From NCBI RefSeq assembly GCF_902809855.1, contig NZ_CADDWJ010000002.1, forward strand, positions 310,001-374,000: a stretch of DNA of 64,000 nucleotides. Direction: 5' to 3'. This DNA is from Acinetobacter sp. Marseille-Q1618. Lineage in GTDB: Bacteria; Pseudomonadota; Gammaproteobacteria; Pseudomonadales; Moraxellaceae. This document shows positions 28,139 to 36,705 of this stretch, piece by piece. The notes under the pieces were generated by a model, which had not been told where the DNA came from, did not search any database, and worked only from the letters and a program-made list of their open reading frames with translations. Each line of letters opens with the position of its first letter. Position 1 is the stretch's first letter. A program made the translations under genes and the position numbers.

Positions 28139-29397
28139 ACCACAGTAAATTTTTCAGTATCTTGCACACTTTCAGCATCAAAATAGCAATTGCCTAATGC
28201 ATCACAACGCATATATAAATTTTTATAGCTCAATATATAAAAATCTGGACATTTTTTAATGACAATTGGATTCATGTCCATCGACAATGCATCTTCACGC
28301 TTAAACAGTTTGGTGACACGGCGGTCATTCATACAGATCAAATAGGTCTGTTTCTTCACTTCGATTTCCACCAAGCCACTGCTTTCAACATTCAATGGAA
28401 TAATGTATTTTCCATTTACATCAATAACTTGCTGATTATAACTTTCCAGCTTTTGGGTAATCACATTAAAGACAATGATATTACCAAAGCAGTCTTGCAG
28501 TTGAGTTTTTTCTTCAAAAGCTAAGTTGACCTGAATGCCCAATTTTTGTAAGTCTTGTTCATCGACACGTTTATTGGTCAGTAAAATACGGGTAATGGTT
28601 TGCTTTAAATTGGCATCAAAAAAAGTACTATCCAGTTGTAAATCGATACCTTTTAAAATTTTGCCTAACGCTTCGTTATGTGTGCCAAGCAAATGCGCAA
28701 TCACACTACGATAGTAAAATTTGCTGTTCTTTTTGACTTCACGAATTTGCTTATAAAAGTATGTCTGATCATAAGGATGTTCAATAAAATCATGCAATAA
28801 CGCTGAGTTTGCCAACACGGCAATCGCATCATGTCCTGTATAGGGCAAATGCAAGGTATGTAACTGGGGAATCAGGGGTTTAATTTTTAAATAATGCTCT
28901 TTGTCATTTTCAAAATACGGATCATAGACAACGATGTATTCACAATCTGCCACAATATCTTGTGCTTGAATACGCATATCTGCATTTAAAGTTGCATCAT
29001 AGAAGTCAGTATAACGTTTGTCTTCCACTTCGTTTGGATCAATAGAATATTGCGGTACCATTGCCACGACACGGGTCATCTGCAAAGGTTTTGAATATTT
29101 AATTGCAGCATAGCCACCCATCGAACCGCCATAACCGACAATTTTTTGAAATTGTTTTAAAATCGGTTGTAACTGTGCCAATAAAGCCAACATGCTGGAT
29201 GCAGGAAACCATGACTTTTGTTTTGGCATGATACCAACCATGCTATAGTCATATTTCATTAATGATTTTTCAGCATTAATGGACAAACCTTTGGCACGTG
29301 TAATCAAATCACCAAATGACAATACCAAAGTGTCAGTGGTGCCTTGTAAATAAATTGCGCGAATATGATCGTCTTCAAAAATGATTTGCTTGTCCAT
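28135..29397 (-). CDS. alpha/beta-hydrolase fold protein with extra C-terminal domain
   Basis: A 420-residue cytoplasmic protein. Residues about 1-210 look like an alpha/beta hydrolase: the nucleophile elbow GYGGSMGGYAAIKYS (Ser near 92), an acid in VVYDPYFEND and a histidine in LPYTGHDAIAVL. Residues about 250-420 are a separate beta-rich domain with no family I recognise (NVITQKLESYNQQVIDVNGK and FYILSYKNLYMRCDALGNCYFD). The combination suggests an esterase or acyltransferase acting on a polymer or glycan; this is a guess. The gene stands alone, divergent from a methyltransferase gene. Confidence 0.65.
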   Translation of the reverse strand: MDKQIIFEDDHIRAIYLQGTTDTLVLSFGDLITRAKGLSINAEKSLMKYDYSMVGIMPKQKSWFPASSMLALLAQLQPILKQFQKIVGYGGSMGGYAAIKYSKPLQMTRVVAMVPQYSIDPNEVEDKRYTDFYDATLNADMRIQAQDIVADCEYIVVYDPYFENDKEHYLKIKPLIPQLHTLHLPYTGHDAIAVLANSALLHDFIEHPYDQTYFYKQIREVKKNSKFYYRSVIAHLLGTHNEALGKILKGIDLQLDSTFFDANLKQTITRILLTNKRVDEQDLQKLGIQVNLAFEEKTQLQDCFGNIIVFNVITQKLESYNQQVIDVNGKYIIPLNVESSGLVEIEVKKQTYLICMNDRRVTKLFKREDALSMDMNPIVIKKCPDFYILSYKNLYMRCDALGNCYFDAESVQDTEKFTVV

Positions 29398-29517
29398 TGC
29401 AATACCGAAAAACGGCTCTCTTATCTTTCGTTAAAATTAAATAAATAGATAACTTGCCTATTCATCGTATCAGGTGTCATATTTTATCGTGTCTGCACAG
29501 ATAAAAAAGCGCAAAAT

Positions 29518-30297
29518 ATGACACAATCTTTACATCCTGCCGCACAAAAAGGTTTTAGCTCTGCCGCTGAACTATATCAACAAGTTCGCCCAAATTATCC
29601 CTCTGAAATCATTAATTGGCTAATAGATGAACTGAAATTACAAAGCAACGCCATAGCTGTCGATCTAGGTGCAGGAACAGGCAAATTTTTACCTTATCTC
29701 CAGCAAGCCACTCCGCATATTATTGCGGTTGAACCTGTTGCAGAAATGCTCAAGCAATTGCAGATGCAATATCCTCATGTCAAAACCTTACAAAATAAAA
29801 GCGACCAAATCGACCTCGCCTCACAAAGTGTTGATGCGGTGTTATGTGCTCAATCTTTTCATTGGTTTGCCAATATCGACACCCTGAATGAGATTGACCA
29901 AATCCTTAAACCTGAGGGACATTTAGGCTTAGTTTGGAATCAACGTGATGAGAGTGTGCCGTGGGTCAAAGCCTTAGCAGATTTAATCACACCTTTTGAG
30001 GGTGATACACCACGTTTTCATAATGGACAATGGAAACAGGTATTTGAACATCAGTTTTTGTTTGAGTTTGTCAGTCTACAATTATTTTCACAAATACAAA
30101 CAGGAACGGTTGAAAATGTAGTAAGTAAACGGTTATTGTCTACAAGCTTTATTGCTGCAATGCCTCCCACACAGCAGCAACACTTAAAACAGCAATTTGA
30201 GCAAATCGTTTTTGAACATACAGGTAAGCGTGCGCATGATGTGATTGATTTTCCTTACATCACTTATGCTTACCACTTCCAAAAATTAAAACCATAA
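29518..30297 (+). CDS. class I SAM-dependent methyltransferase
   Basis: Methyltransferase of 259 residues with motif I AVDLGAGTGKFLPYLQQ (about residues 47-62), the acidic end of strand 2 (VEPVAEML) and the motif CAQSFHWFANIDTLNEI, typical of the Methyltransf_11 group. It opens with a helix AAQKGFSSAAELYQQVRPNYP, also typical of this group. The substrate is not predictable. No Shine-Dalgarno sequence is evident before the ATG. It is followed 22 bp later by a lipoprotein gene on the same strand. Confidence 0.87.
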   Translation: MTQSLHPAAQKGFSSAAELYQQVRPNYPSEIINWLIDELKLQSNAIAVDLGAGTGKFLPYLQQATPHIIAVEPVAEMLKQLQMQYPHVKTLQNKSDQIDLASQSVDAVLCAQSFHWFANIDTLNEIDQILKPEGHLGLVWNQRDESVPWVKALADLITPFEGDTPRFHNGQWKQVFEHQFLFEFVSLQLFSQIQTGTVENVVSKRLLSTSFIAAMPPTQQQHLKQQFEQIVFEHTGKRAHDVIDFPYITYAYHFQKLKP

Positions 30298-30319
30298 AAT
30301 GTGAAGGAGCTTCATCTTT

Positions 30320-30865
30320 ATGCGTCTATTATTTCGTCCTTTGACATATATTACTGTATTGACCAGTGTTGCTTTGTTCAGTGCATGTTCTTCCCAAAAT
30401 GACAGTAAGCCTGAGGAAAAGACCGAAAAAAGTTCTGAGGCGGTGATGAAAGAGCTGAAAACCAAGCCGATTCAAAATTTTCCAAGCACACCACAAGATG
30501 CAGCCGATATTACTTTACTGGACGAGTATCAAGAAAAATTTGATGCTATGAATGAAGCACTTGAAGCTGATCTAGAAAAAATGGATAAAGAAGGAACCTT
30601 AACAGCCGAAATCGACCAACAACGTAAACGTGACAGCATCCAATCTGCTTTAAATATGTTGAAAGAATTAGATTTAAAGACTGAACAAGGACGTTATATC
30701 CAAGGTTTACTTTATCAATACTGGGAAAACCAAGCCAAAGCTTTTGACAGCAAAACTGCAACAGATGCTCAGGATAATAATCCTACTGAATCTGTACGTG
30801 GAATGAGTGACTTACTCACTGCGGAAGCGCAATTGGATAATTGGAAAACCAAGACTACAAAATAA
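30320..30865 (+). CDS. hypothetical lipoprotein, helical
   Basis: A 181-residue lipoprotein: signal ending ALFSAC (Cys23). The mature part is almost entirely helical and charged (LDEYQEKFDAMNEALEADLEKMDKEG and IQSALNMLKELDLKTEQGRYIQGLLYQYWENQ). The family is not recognised. AAGGAG precedes the ATG by 11 nt, and the short gap to the methyltransferase gene suggests cotranscription. Confidence 0.72.
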   Translation: MRLLFRPLTYITVLTSVALFSACSSQNDSKPEEKTEKSSEAVMKELKTKPIQNFPSTPQDAADITLLDEYQEKFDAMNEALEADLEKMDKEGTLTAEIDQQRKRDSIQSALNMLKELDLKTEQGRYIQGLLYQYWENQAKAFDSKTATDAQDNNPTESVRGMSDLLTAEAQLDNWKTKTTK

Positions 30866-30946
30866 GTTTGAAAGTTTTAAGCAAAGATTGCAATTTATTC
30901 ATCCAATCTTTGCTCATTTTAAACATTACATATCGCCAGCTTAATA

Positions 30947-31354
30947 TTAAGAAATCCGAATACGACATTGCCATTGCTGATCAGGTTGCTTGCTGGATTC
31001 CCACGGACGTATATGTACCAACTCAATATAATCATGTCCTGCTTTTAATGCGGTAAAACGGAAAACTTTGGTACCACCCACCCCAACAGCCCCTTCTTCG
31101 GCTTCATTTTGTAAATAAGTTTCTTCGAGCTCAAAATTCTTTAAAGGTTGTAACAATTGCCATTGATAGCCTGTACTTGGATTTTCAGGTGCAGAAAATT
31201 CAACAATTTCCCCCACTTTCATTTCCATCAATGCAGGACAATGTTGCTTCACTGAATATTGATGTGTTTTACCATCAATTGTGGGGCTACTGCTTTGACA
31301 TCCAGTTAAAATCATCCCCATCAGCAAAGCTGCCACCGAAAAAAAACCTTTCAT
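30947..31354 (-). CDS. chagasin-type (I42) cysteine protease inhibitor lipoprotein
   Basis: A 135-residue lipoprotein (MILTGC, Cys19) with the three inhibitory loops of the chagasin/I42 family: NPSTGYQW (58-65), GVGGTKVFRF (91-100) and RPWE (116-119). The family blocks papain-like proteases by inserting these loops into the active site. Anchored in the envelope it would guard against host or competitor cysteine proteases, or control an endogenous one; which of these applies is unknown. Monocistronic. Confidence 0.87.
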   Translation of the reverse strand: MKGFFSVAALLMGMILTGCQSSSPTIDGKTHQYSVKQHCPALMEMKVGEIVEFSAPENPSTGYQWQLLQPLKNFELEETYLQNEAEEGAVGVGGTKVFRFTALKAGHDYIELVHIRPWESSKQPDQQWQCRIRIS

Positions 31355-31458
31355 GAACTTAACTCTTTCTTATACAACCGCTATTATTTTCAGCTTAATA
31401 CCATAGCATTTTTAAAGAATAGCTTAAACTTTCAACAACATACTTTTTTCATTTCAAT

Positions 31459-31511
31459 ATTGCTTATTTCACTACATGATAAATACGTAATAAATAAGCG
31501 AAATAAGCAAT
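31459..31511 (-). terminator. inverted repeat downstream of the 31.5-kb gene
   Basis: Perfect 12-bp arms ATTGCTTATTTC (31459-31470) and GAAATAAGCAAT (31500-31511) separated by 29 bp. It lies between two minus-strand genes and probably ends the upstream one. The long loop and lack of a strong T run make this tentative. Confidence 0.5.
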
Positions 31512-31516
31512 CGATT

Positions 31517-32077
31517 TTAAATGTTTTGTTTCTCAACCCATTGGATCGAATCGACACGAATCAATTTACAAGCTCCATCGCCAACCCCATTCCAATCTAG
31601 TGCAGACTTCCACACCAAATCTTTATCATTGATTTGCACCAAATCACCAGTTAAACGTACCAAATCCCCTCGTTTGACCTTTTTGATTTGTTGCGCAATT
31701 TTCGGATTGGCAGGAATGATGTGCATATTGCTCACCATTTGTGTTGCCAATTTTGGCGGTACAGGCGGACGTGCCATTTTCCAGTTCAAAAATCGATCAT
31801 ATTGATTAATCGAGATTTGGCGTGCAATTTCAGGTTCAGTAAAAATACCGCGTGTCACTGCATAGTCGATTGGGGAAAATTTCGCTTGTTCATCATCACG
31901 ATACTCTTTCGAGCCTAAAATTCGAAACTCCCCATGAAATGGCTCAAGTACTGAAATTTTTTGATCTTTAATAATCGGAGCTAAACCATTGGCAATATTA
32001 TATTCCGCAGATTGCGACGCATTGACTTGAAATGCACAAAATGCCAATGCCACAGCACATAATAAATTTCGTGTCAT
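31517..32077 (-). CDS. hypothetical exported protein
   Basis: A 186-residue protein with a cleavable signal peptide (MTRNLLCAVALAFCAFQVNA). The mature protein has a proline-rich central part (MARPPVPPKLATQM) and a C-terminal beta-rich domain RGDLVRLTGDLVQINDKDLVWKSALDWNGVGDGACKLIRVDSIQWV that reads like a small OB or SH3-type barrel. Such sequences occur in envelope proteins of many proteobacteria without known function. GGAGG is correctly placed before the ATG. Monocistronic. Confidence 0.7.
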   Translation of the reverse strand: MTRNLLCAVALAFCAFQVNASQSAEYNIANGLAPIIKDQKISVLEPFHGEFRILGSKEYRDDEQAKFSPIDYAVTRGIFTEPEIARQISINQYDRFLNWKMARPPVPPKLATQMVSNMHIIPANPKIAQQIKKVKRGDLVRLTGDLVQINDKDLVWKSALDWNGVGDGACKLIRVDSIQWVEKQNI

Positions 32078-32247
32078 CTATGCCTCCTACGTCACGATTG
32101 ACTTCAACTATAAAGCAGTATCTCCGATGAAAATTAAAATAAAATCGATTTTGGGTAACAAAATATAGAAATTTCGTGGCTTTTTTGTCTTCTCATTATT
32201 CTAATATTTTCGTTAGAATATTTTTGAATAAATAAAACTGCGACAAA

Positions 32248-32871
32248 ATGATGATTTATAAATTTTATCAACAACGGATATTTCCGCATTTACTTAATCA
32301 AGTCATGAAAACACCAAGCATGATGCAAGCGCGGGCAGAACTATTAAGGAAAGTACATGGAAGTGCACTAGAAATTGGTTTTGGTACAGGATTAAATTTA
32401 CCTTTTTATCAGGTTGAAGAACTGATTGCTTTAGAACCAAACGCCGATATTTATCAACTGGCACAAAAAAATGTTTTTCATGCACCTTTTCGAGTGCAGC
32501 ATATTCAAGCCAGTGCAGAAAAGCTACCTTTTGCAGACAATTCTTTGGACAATATCGTGAGTACATGGACGATGTGTAGCATTGCCAATTTAGAACAAGC
32601 TTTAGCTGAAATTCATCGGGTTTTAAAACCTGAGGGCACGCTACATTTGGTAGAACATGTGCAATATCATGACAATGAAAAGCTCAAAAAACTGCAAAAT
32701 ATTTTAACCCCTGTGCAAAAAGTCATTGCAGATGGCTGTCATTTAAATCGCAATATTGAGCTATATTTGTCGAATGCCAATTTTAAGTTTTTAGAAAAAT
32801 ATTATTTTGATGCAGATGATTTACCGAAGGTGGGACGACGTATGTTTATGGCACGTGTCCAAAAAGTCTAG
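32248..32871 (+). CDS. class I SAM-dependent methyltransferase (UbiE/METTL7-like)
   Basis: A 207-residue methyltransferase with motif I ALEIGFGTGLNLPFY, the acidic residue in LEPNADIYQLA, QASAEKLPFADNSLDNIVSTWTMCSI and HRVLKPEGTLHLVEH. The LNLPFY and TMCSI variants resemble the METTL7-type and phospholipid N-methyltransferase branch, which may act at membranes or on thiols. There is no membrane helix, only an amphipathic N-terminus. Convergent with the resolvase-like gene 16 bp downstream. Confidence 0.85.
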   Translation: MMIYKFYQQRIFPHLLNQVMKTPSMMQARAELLRKVHGSALEIGFGTGLNLPFYQVEELIALEPNADIYQLAQKNVFHAPFRVQHIQASAEKLPFADNSLDNIVSTWTMCSIANLEQALAEIHRVLKPEGTLHLVEHVQYHDNEKLKKLQNILTPVQKVIADGCHLNRNIELYLSNANFKFLEKYYFDADDLPKVGRRMFMARVQKV

Positions 32872-32887
32872 ATCGATTTGCATACCT

Positions 32888-33355
32888 CTACTCATCAAAA
32901 TCAATCCGAATCGTTTCAAAACGCACTCGCCCCTCACGAATCGCTTGGGCAATCGCTTGTTGTCCTTTGCTCAAGCGTGCGCCCCCACTCTTAATATCAA
33001 TTAAAACAATTTCAATACCTTCAGCAGCACCGCCATCATCACGGAACTCGGTATAACCATCAAAAACGATATAATCAATGGGATCACCTAAAAATTTGGC
33101 ATCATTGGGTAAGTATTGAAACTGCGGCATAATCGGTGCAAGTTGCTCTGCCATTTTGCCTTTTAACACTGCACGACTGGTATTTACACTGCGTTTTTTT
33201 GCAGCAACCAAGGCTTGTTGATGTTCTAACTCTAATTCAGCAATATAACGTTCATATTCTGCTTTGATTTTGCCATTGCGCGTGCTTGATAACACCAATG
33301 TCGTTAAAACAATGCCTATACATGCCCCAATCAGCATTGCCATCCACAGCGACAT
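32888..33355 (-). CDS. membrane-anchored Holliday-junction-resolvase-like endonuclease domain protein
   Basis: A 155-residue protein with one N-terminal membrane helix (about residues 3-24), a coiled-coil linker (IKAEYERYIAELELEHQQALVAA) and a C-terminal domain. The domain contains SRAVLKGKMAEQLAP, GDPIDYIVFDGY, and IVLIDIKSGGARLSKGQQAI. This pattern, with the Asp/Asp-x-Lys residues, belongs to the predicted endonuclease family distantly related to archaeal Holliday junction resolvases. Its cellular role is unknown. Divergent from the ParA-like gene, with a 138-bp gap that must contain both promoters. Confidence 0.75.
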   Translation of the reverse strand: MSLWMAMLIGACIGIVLTTLVLSSTRNGKIKAEYERYIAELELEHQQALVAAKKRSVNTSRAVLKGKMAEQLAPIMPQFQYLPNDAKFLGDPIDYIVFDGYTEFRDDGGAAEGIEIVLIDIKSGGARLSKGQQAIAQAIREGRVRFETIRIDFDE

Positions 33356-33493
33356 AAATTTTTCCTAAATTCAATCCGTTTTTACACTGTTTTCAATGTA
33401 AACAACTCTAAGACTTTTGTCATCTGTAACCTATGACTTAAAAAATAATGCTAAGCTAGAAAAAGGACGGGCTGGAACAATCAATGAACAACG

Positions 33494-34138
33494 ATGAAAA
33501 CAATTCTCATTGCAAATCAAAAAGGTGGCTGTGGAAAAACCATTACCGCAATTACACTTGCTGCGGCATTGGCGCAAAAAGGATATAGTGTGGCACTTGC
33601 CGATGCCGACAATCAAAAATCCGCTTTGCAGTGGTTAAAACAACGACCAAGTGATGCCAATGATATTCAAAGTTTAGATTGGCGACATGAAAAATCGATC
33701 GGTGATGCACCTAAAAATTTAGAATATTTAATTATTGATGCACCTGGCGCACTGACTGGTGCACATGCAGAGCAATTGATCAGTGAATGTCATGCGATCG
33801 TCACACCTTTACAGCCCTCTTTTTTCGATATCGACAGCACCAAACGTTTTTTAAAACATATTCAAGAAATTAAACGTATCCGTAAAGGTAAAGTTGAAAT
33901 CTTATTATTGGCAAATCGAGTGAAAGCCAATAGTTCAAGCTCTAAAGACATTCAACAATTTTTTGAAAAAATAGAACAACAACCTATTGCATGGATTTCA
34001 GAACGCAGTGCTTATGGGCAACTGGCGATGCAAGGTTTATCTATCTTTGATAAGCATCAAAAAAACTTTGTCCAAATCCAAATGCAGTGGCAACCGTTGC
34101 TAGATGCTTTGATTGATGACCCGAGTGATTGGTTTTAA
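33494..34138 (+). CDS. orphan ParA/MinD-family ATPase
   Basis: A 214-residue P-loop ATPase of the ParA type. The deviant Walker A is ANQKGGCGKTITAITLA (signature lysine included), Walker A' VALADADNQKSALQW, and Walker B LIIDAPGAL. No ParB gene or obvious parS cluster lies nearby, so it is an orphan that could position a membrane or protein complex rather than a replicon. It is the short form without an N-terminal DNA-binding extension. Divergent from the membrane-anchored resolvase-like gene and followed by a terminator. Confidence 0.85.
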   Translation: MKTILIANQKGGCGKTITAITLAAALAQKGYSVALADADNQKSALQWLKQRPSDANDIQSLDWRHEKSIGDAPKNLEYLIIDAPGALTGAHAEQLISECHAIVTPLQPSFFDIDSTKRFLKHIQEIKRIRKGKVEILLLANRVKANSSSSKDIQQFFEKIEQQPIAWISERSAYGQLAMQGLSIFDKHQKNFVQIQMQWQPLLDALIDDPSDWF

Positions 34139-34158
34139 GCACACTGTTAAAAAATGAT

Positions 34159-34196
34159 AAATAGCGCATGCTTTTACATTGCCTGCCGCTATTTTT
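34159..34196 (+). terminator. terminator of the ParA-like gene
   Basis: AAATAGCG (34159-34166) pairs with CGCTATTT (34187-34194), followed by TT; loop of 20 nt. Confidence 0.6.
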
Positions 34197-34241
34197 CAGT
34201 TAATATGAATGCCTCGATAATTAATTTAATTTGAGAAATTA

Positions 34242-35360
34242 GTGTCTGACTTCACTTCTACATTACAGCGTGTTTTATTATTTGGCTTATTATTTATCCT
34301 GATTTTTTTGGGATTTGATATTATCAAATACTTCATTGTCCCTGTACTTTGGGCGTGTATTATCGCCTATATGACATGGCCATTGTATAAACGCATTTTA
34401 ATAATGTGTGGTGAGCATCGTCCGACATTAAGTTCATCTATCATGATCACCATGGTAGTCCTAATCATTGGTATTCCTTTGATTTTTGGTATTTTCATGC
34501 TGCAACATGAAGGTCGCAATTTATATTTTGATTTACAACGCCAATTGGCTTCAGGACATCTCAATGTTCCTGATTTTTTGCGTCAACTGCCGATCATTGG
34601 CAAAGAAATTTCGCGTATCGTACATGAGATCAATCAAAATCCGAGCAGTATTTCTCAAAATATCGGCATATGGATTCAGGGACATTTAAATTACGGTAAA
34701 TTTGTTCTGAGTGAAATTTCCAAGAACCTTGTCAAACTGTGTTTTGCGATTATGTCTTTGTTTTTCTTTTATCGTGATGGACAAACCATTTTACATCAAG
34801 TCAGCAAAGCTTTAGAAATGGTGATCGGTCCTCGTGTGCATCATTATCTGGATACGATTTCAGAAACCACACGAGCTGTAGTCTATGGCGTGGGCTTAAC
34901 GGCTGTTGCACAATCTTTGCTAGCAGGTGTGAGTTATTTTGTTGCAGGTGCGCCTAATCCAATGGTACTCACCATTGTGACTTTTTTAATGGCACTCATT
35001 CCATTTGGCCCACCACTTGCCTATGGCGCGGTATCGCTGTGGTTATTCTCTAAAGGCATGACCATAGAAGCGATTGGGGTGATGGCTTGGGGTGTTTGTA
35101 TCGTCAGTACAGCAGATAATGTGATTCGTCCATTGGTCATTTCAGGTGCAACCCAGATTCCATTTTTACTGATCATGTTTGGTGTTTTGGGTGGTTTAGC
35201 CAGCTTTGGTTTAGTTGGTTTATTTATTGGCCCTGTGATTTTAGCGATTCTTTTAGCAATCTGGCGTGAATGGTTACATGAAACTGTAACTGCTGAACAA
35301 ATGCCGAAAACTACGATGGCTTATGATATTGAGGACAATGATTTTACTGCACCAAAGTAA
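34242..35360 (+). CDS. AI-2E / PerM-family transporter
   Basis: Inner-membrane protein of 372 residues with the typical order: two N-terminal helices, a soluble helical insert (about residues 85-145), then five or six further helices with the motifs FFYRDG, AVVYGVGLTAVAQSLLAGVSYFVAGAPNP and ALIPFGPPLAYGAVSLWLF, and GxLGGLASFGLVGLFIGPVILAI-like end. Members have been proposed to export autoinducer-2 or to act as Na+/H+ antiporters; the substrate here is unknown. The start codon is GTG 34242 (residues MSDFTSTLQ). Monocistronic after a terminator. Confidence 0.88.
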   Translation: MSDFTSTLQRVLLFGLLFILIFLGFDIIKYFIVPVLWACIIAYMTWPLYKRILIMCGEHRPTLSSSIMITMVVLIIGIPLIFGIFMLQHEGRNLYFDLQRQLASGHLNVPDFLRQLPIIGKEISRIVHEINQNPSSISQNIGIWIQGHLNYGKFVLSEISKNLVKLCFAIMSLFFFYRDGQTILHQVSKALEMVIGPRVHHYLDTISETTRAVVYGVGLTAVAQSLLAGVSYFVAGAPNPMVLTIVTFLMALIPFGPPLAYGAVSLWLFSKGMTIEAIGVMAWGVCIVSTADNVIRPLVISGATQIPFLLIMFGVLGGLASFGLVGLFIGPVILAILLAIWREWLHETVTAEQMPKTTMAYDIEDNDFTAPK

Positions 35361-35464
35361 ACTATTTTGTTAATAAATTTTTACATTCAAACACTTATTC
35401 GCAACTGCGCCAGACGTTTTTGAATGTTTGAATAGCCAAATATACAACAAAATATAGGATACTT

Positions 35465-36022
35465 ATGGATATGTCCGCTCTGACTATTTTTAAAATTACT
35501 GCTTTGACGGCTTTATTGGGTTTTACCACTGTTGCTTGTACGACCACCGAAACCACTCAAACTTCTACACATAAAACTGTGGATGTACATGCGGTGAGCG
35601 CCTCTGGTATCGGTGAAAAAATTGGTACAATTAATTTACAAGACAGTGCTCAGGGTTTAAAAATTACCACCAATTTAAATCAGTTGCCTTCTGGCTTTCA
35701 TGGCTTTCATATTCATGAAAAAGGCTCATGTGAACCTGCTGAAAAAGATGGAAAAATGGGAGCTGCACTGGCTGCTGGTGGACACTTCAATCCAAATCAA
35801 GCCAAAGGTCATGGTACACCCAATGATGGTCATTTAGGTGATTTGCCTGTGTTAAATGTGGATACTGAAGGCAATGCTAAAACTACGGTCTATGCTCCAC
35901 GTTTAAAACTCAATGATATTCAAGGCTTAGCAATTATGGTACATGCAGGTGGTGATAACTATTCTGATCATCCAAAACCTTTAGGCGGTGGCGGTGACCG
36001 AATTGCTTGTGGCGTGATCTAA
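35465..36022 (+). CDS. sodC: Cu/Zn superoxide dismutase, exported
   Basis: Periplasmic enzyme of 185 residues that dismutates superoxide to peroxide and oxygen. Copper and zinc ligands are visible in GFHGFHIHEKGSC, GGHFNP, HGTPNDGHLGDLP and MVHAGGDNYSDHP, with the conserved Arg in GGGGDRIACGVI; the disulphide cysteines are the two in GSCEP and ACGV. The signal region ends GFTTVAC, which resembles a lipobox but has Thr at -3, so lipidation is uncertain. AGGA lies 6 nt before ATG 35465. Confidence 0.95.
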   Translation: MDMSALTIFKITALTALLGFTTVACTTTETTQTSTHKTVDVHAVSASGIGEKIGTINLQDSAQGLKITTNLNQLPSGFHGFHIHEKGSCEPAEKDGKMGAALAAGGHFNPNQAKGHGTPNDGHLGDLPVLNVDTEGNAKTTVYAPRLKLNDIQGLAIMVHAGGDNYSDHPKPLGGGGDRIACGVI

Positions 36023-36325
36023 TATTTTAAAATACGAAAAAATACTCAAGCTGTGGATAAATCTGTATTTATTCACAGTTCTCAAAAAGTTATCCCCAAA
36101 ATATAATGAATGCTTAAAATCCTTTAGTTTTTTAATCCATTTTTACAGCGATACAAGTTAATTTACTCTATCAAAAAATCATATTTTTATAAATTTTCAA
36201 GCCACAATAATTTATTATTTTTAAATATTTTCAAATAGTTAAATCTTTAATATTTGATTTTTTCCATTTGCTTTCTATTTTGATTCAGTTACACTCAATA
36301 TTCATTCTCATTTGATCCAGTGACC
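36023..36325. other. gene-free AT-rich region after sodC
   Basis: About 300 bases without a gene. The first 80 hold three DnaA-box-like 9-mers (listed separately). The remainder (36110-36300) is extremely AT-rich with runs of T and A and no terminator or open frame that I could support. The combination resembles a replication-initiator binding region next to easily melted DNA. Confidence 0.5.
36052..36098. promoter_or_regulatory. cluster of three DnaA boxes
   Basis: TGTGGATAA (36052-36060, reverse orientation, exact match to TTATNCACA), TTATTCACA (36069-36077, exact) and TTATCCCCA (36090-36098, one mismatch). Three 9-mers in 47 bp are unlikely by chance. The neighbours are not origin genes, so a DnaA-titrating or reactivating site is more likely than an origin. 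Confidence 0.55.
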
Positions 36326-36610
36326 ATGAACATCAAAACTTTGCGCATAATCGGTTTCTTAGAAGGTATTTCATTTTTATTGTTATTATTCATTGCGATG
36401 CCAATGAAATATATGTTTGATAATCCTATTTTAGTTAAATATGTCGGCATGGGTCATGGTGTACTTTTCATTTTGTTTTTAGTGGTTTTATTTGTAGTCT
36501 GCGAAAAACAAAAATGGTCTATTAAAATGTTTATTTTAGGACTGATTGCTTCTATTTTACCTTTTGGACCTTTCGTTTTTGATCATAAACTCAAGAAAAT
36601 AGCGCAGTAA
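36326..36610 (+). CDS. DUF3817-family small membrane protein
   Basis: A 94-residue integral membrane protein starting at ATG 36326 (MNIKTLRIIGFLEG); a GTG two codons earlier is also possible. Three hydrophobic helices and the sequence RIIGFLEGISFLLLLFIAMPMKY, VGMGHGVLFILF and SILPFGPFVFD match the DUF3817 family (integral membrane protein), whose function is unknown. In some genomes the domain is joined to MFS transporters, and an MFS gene lies just downstream here in convergent orientation. Confidence 0.82.
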   Translation: MNIKTLRIIGFLEGISFLLLLFIAMPMKYMFDNPILVKYVGMGHGVLFILFLVVLFVVCEKQKWSIKMFILGLIASILPFGPFVFDHKLKKIAQ

Positions 36611-36623
36611 CTACGCGCTTAAA

Positions 36624-36700
36624 AAATCCCTCTCCTTGCAGAAGCAATTAACAAAAACAGCATCAAAGTTCCCCCTCCTTATCAGGAGGGGTTAGAGGAA
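36624..36700. repeat. dispersed GA/CT-rich intergenic repeat, copy B
   Basis: Short gene-free gap between convergent genes with CCCTCTCCTT and CCCCCTCC blocks and a CCTCCTTATCAGGAGG hairpin; related to copies at 2263-2412 and 46557-46683. The hairpin may end transcription from both sides. Confidence 0.45.
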
Positions 36701-36705
36701 ATAAT

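Noticed and set aside
33494..34138. ParA gene as evidence of an integrated plasmid
   Set aside because: No parB, replication gene or parS-like cluster is adjacent, and the surrounding genes are chromosomal.
36052..36098. DnaA box cluster as the chromosomal origin
   Set aside because: No dnaA, dnaN, gidA or rpmH genes are in the region, and only three boxes are present.
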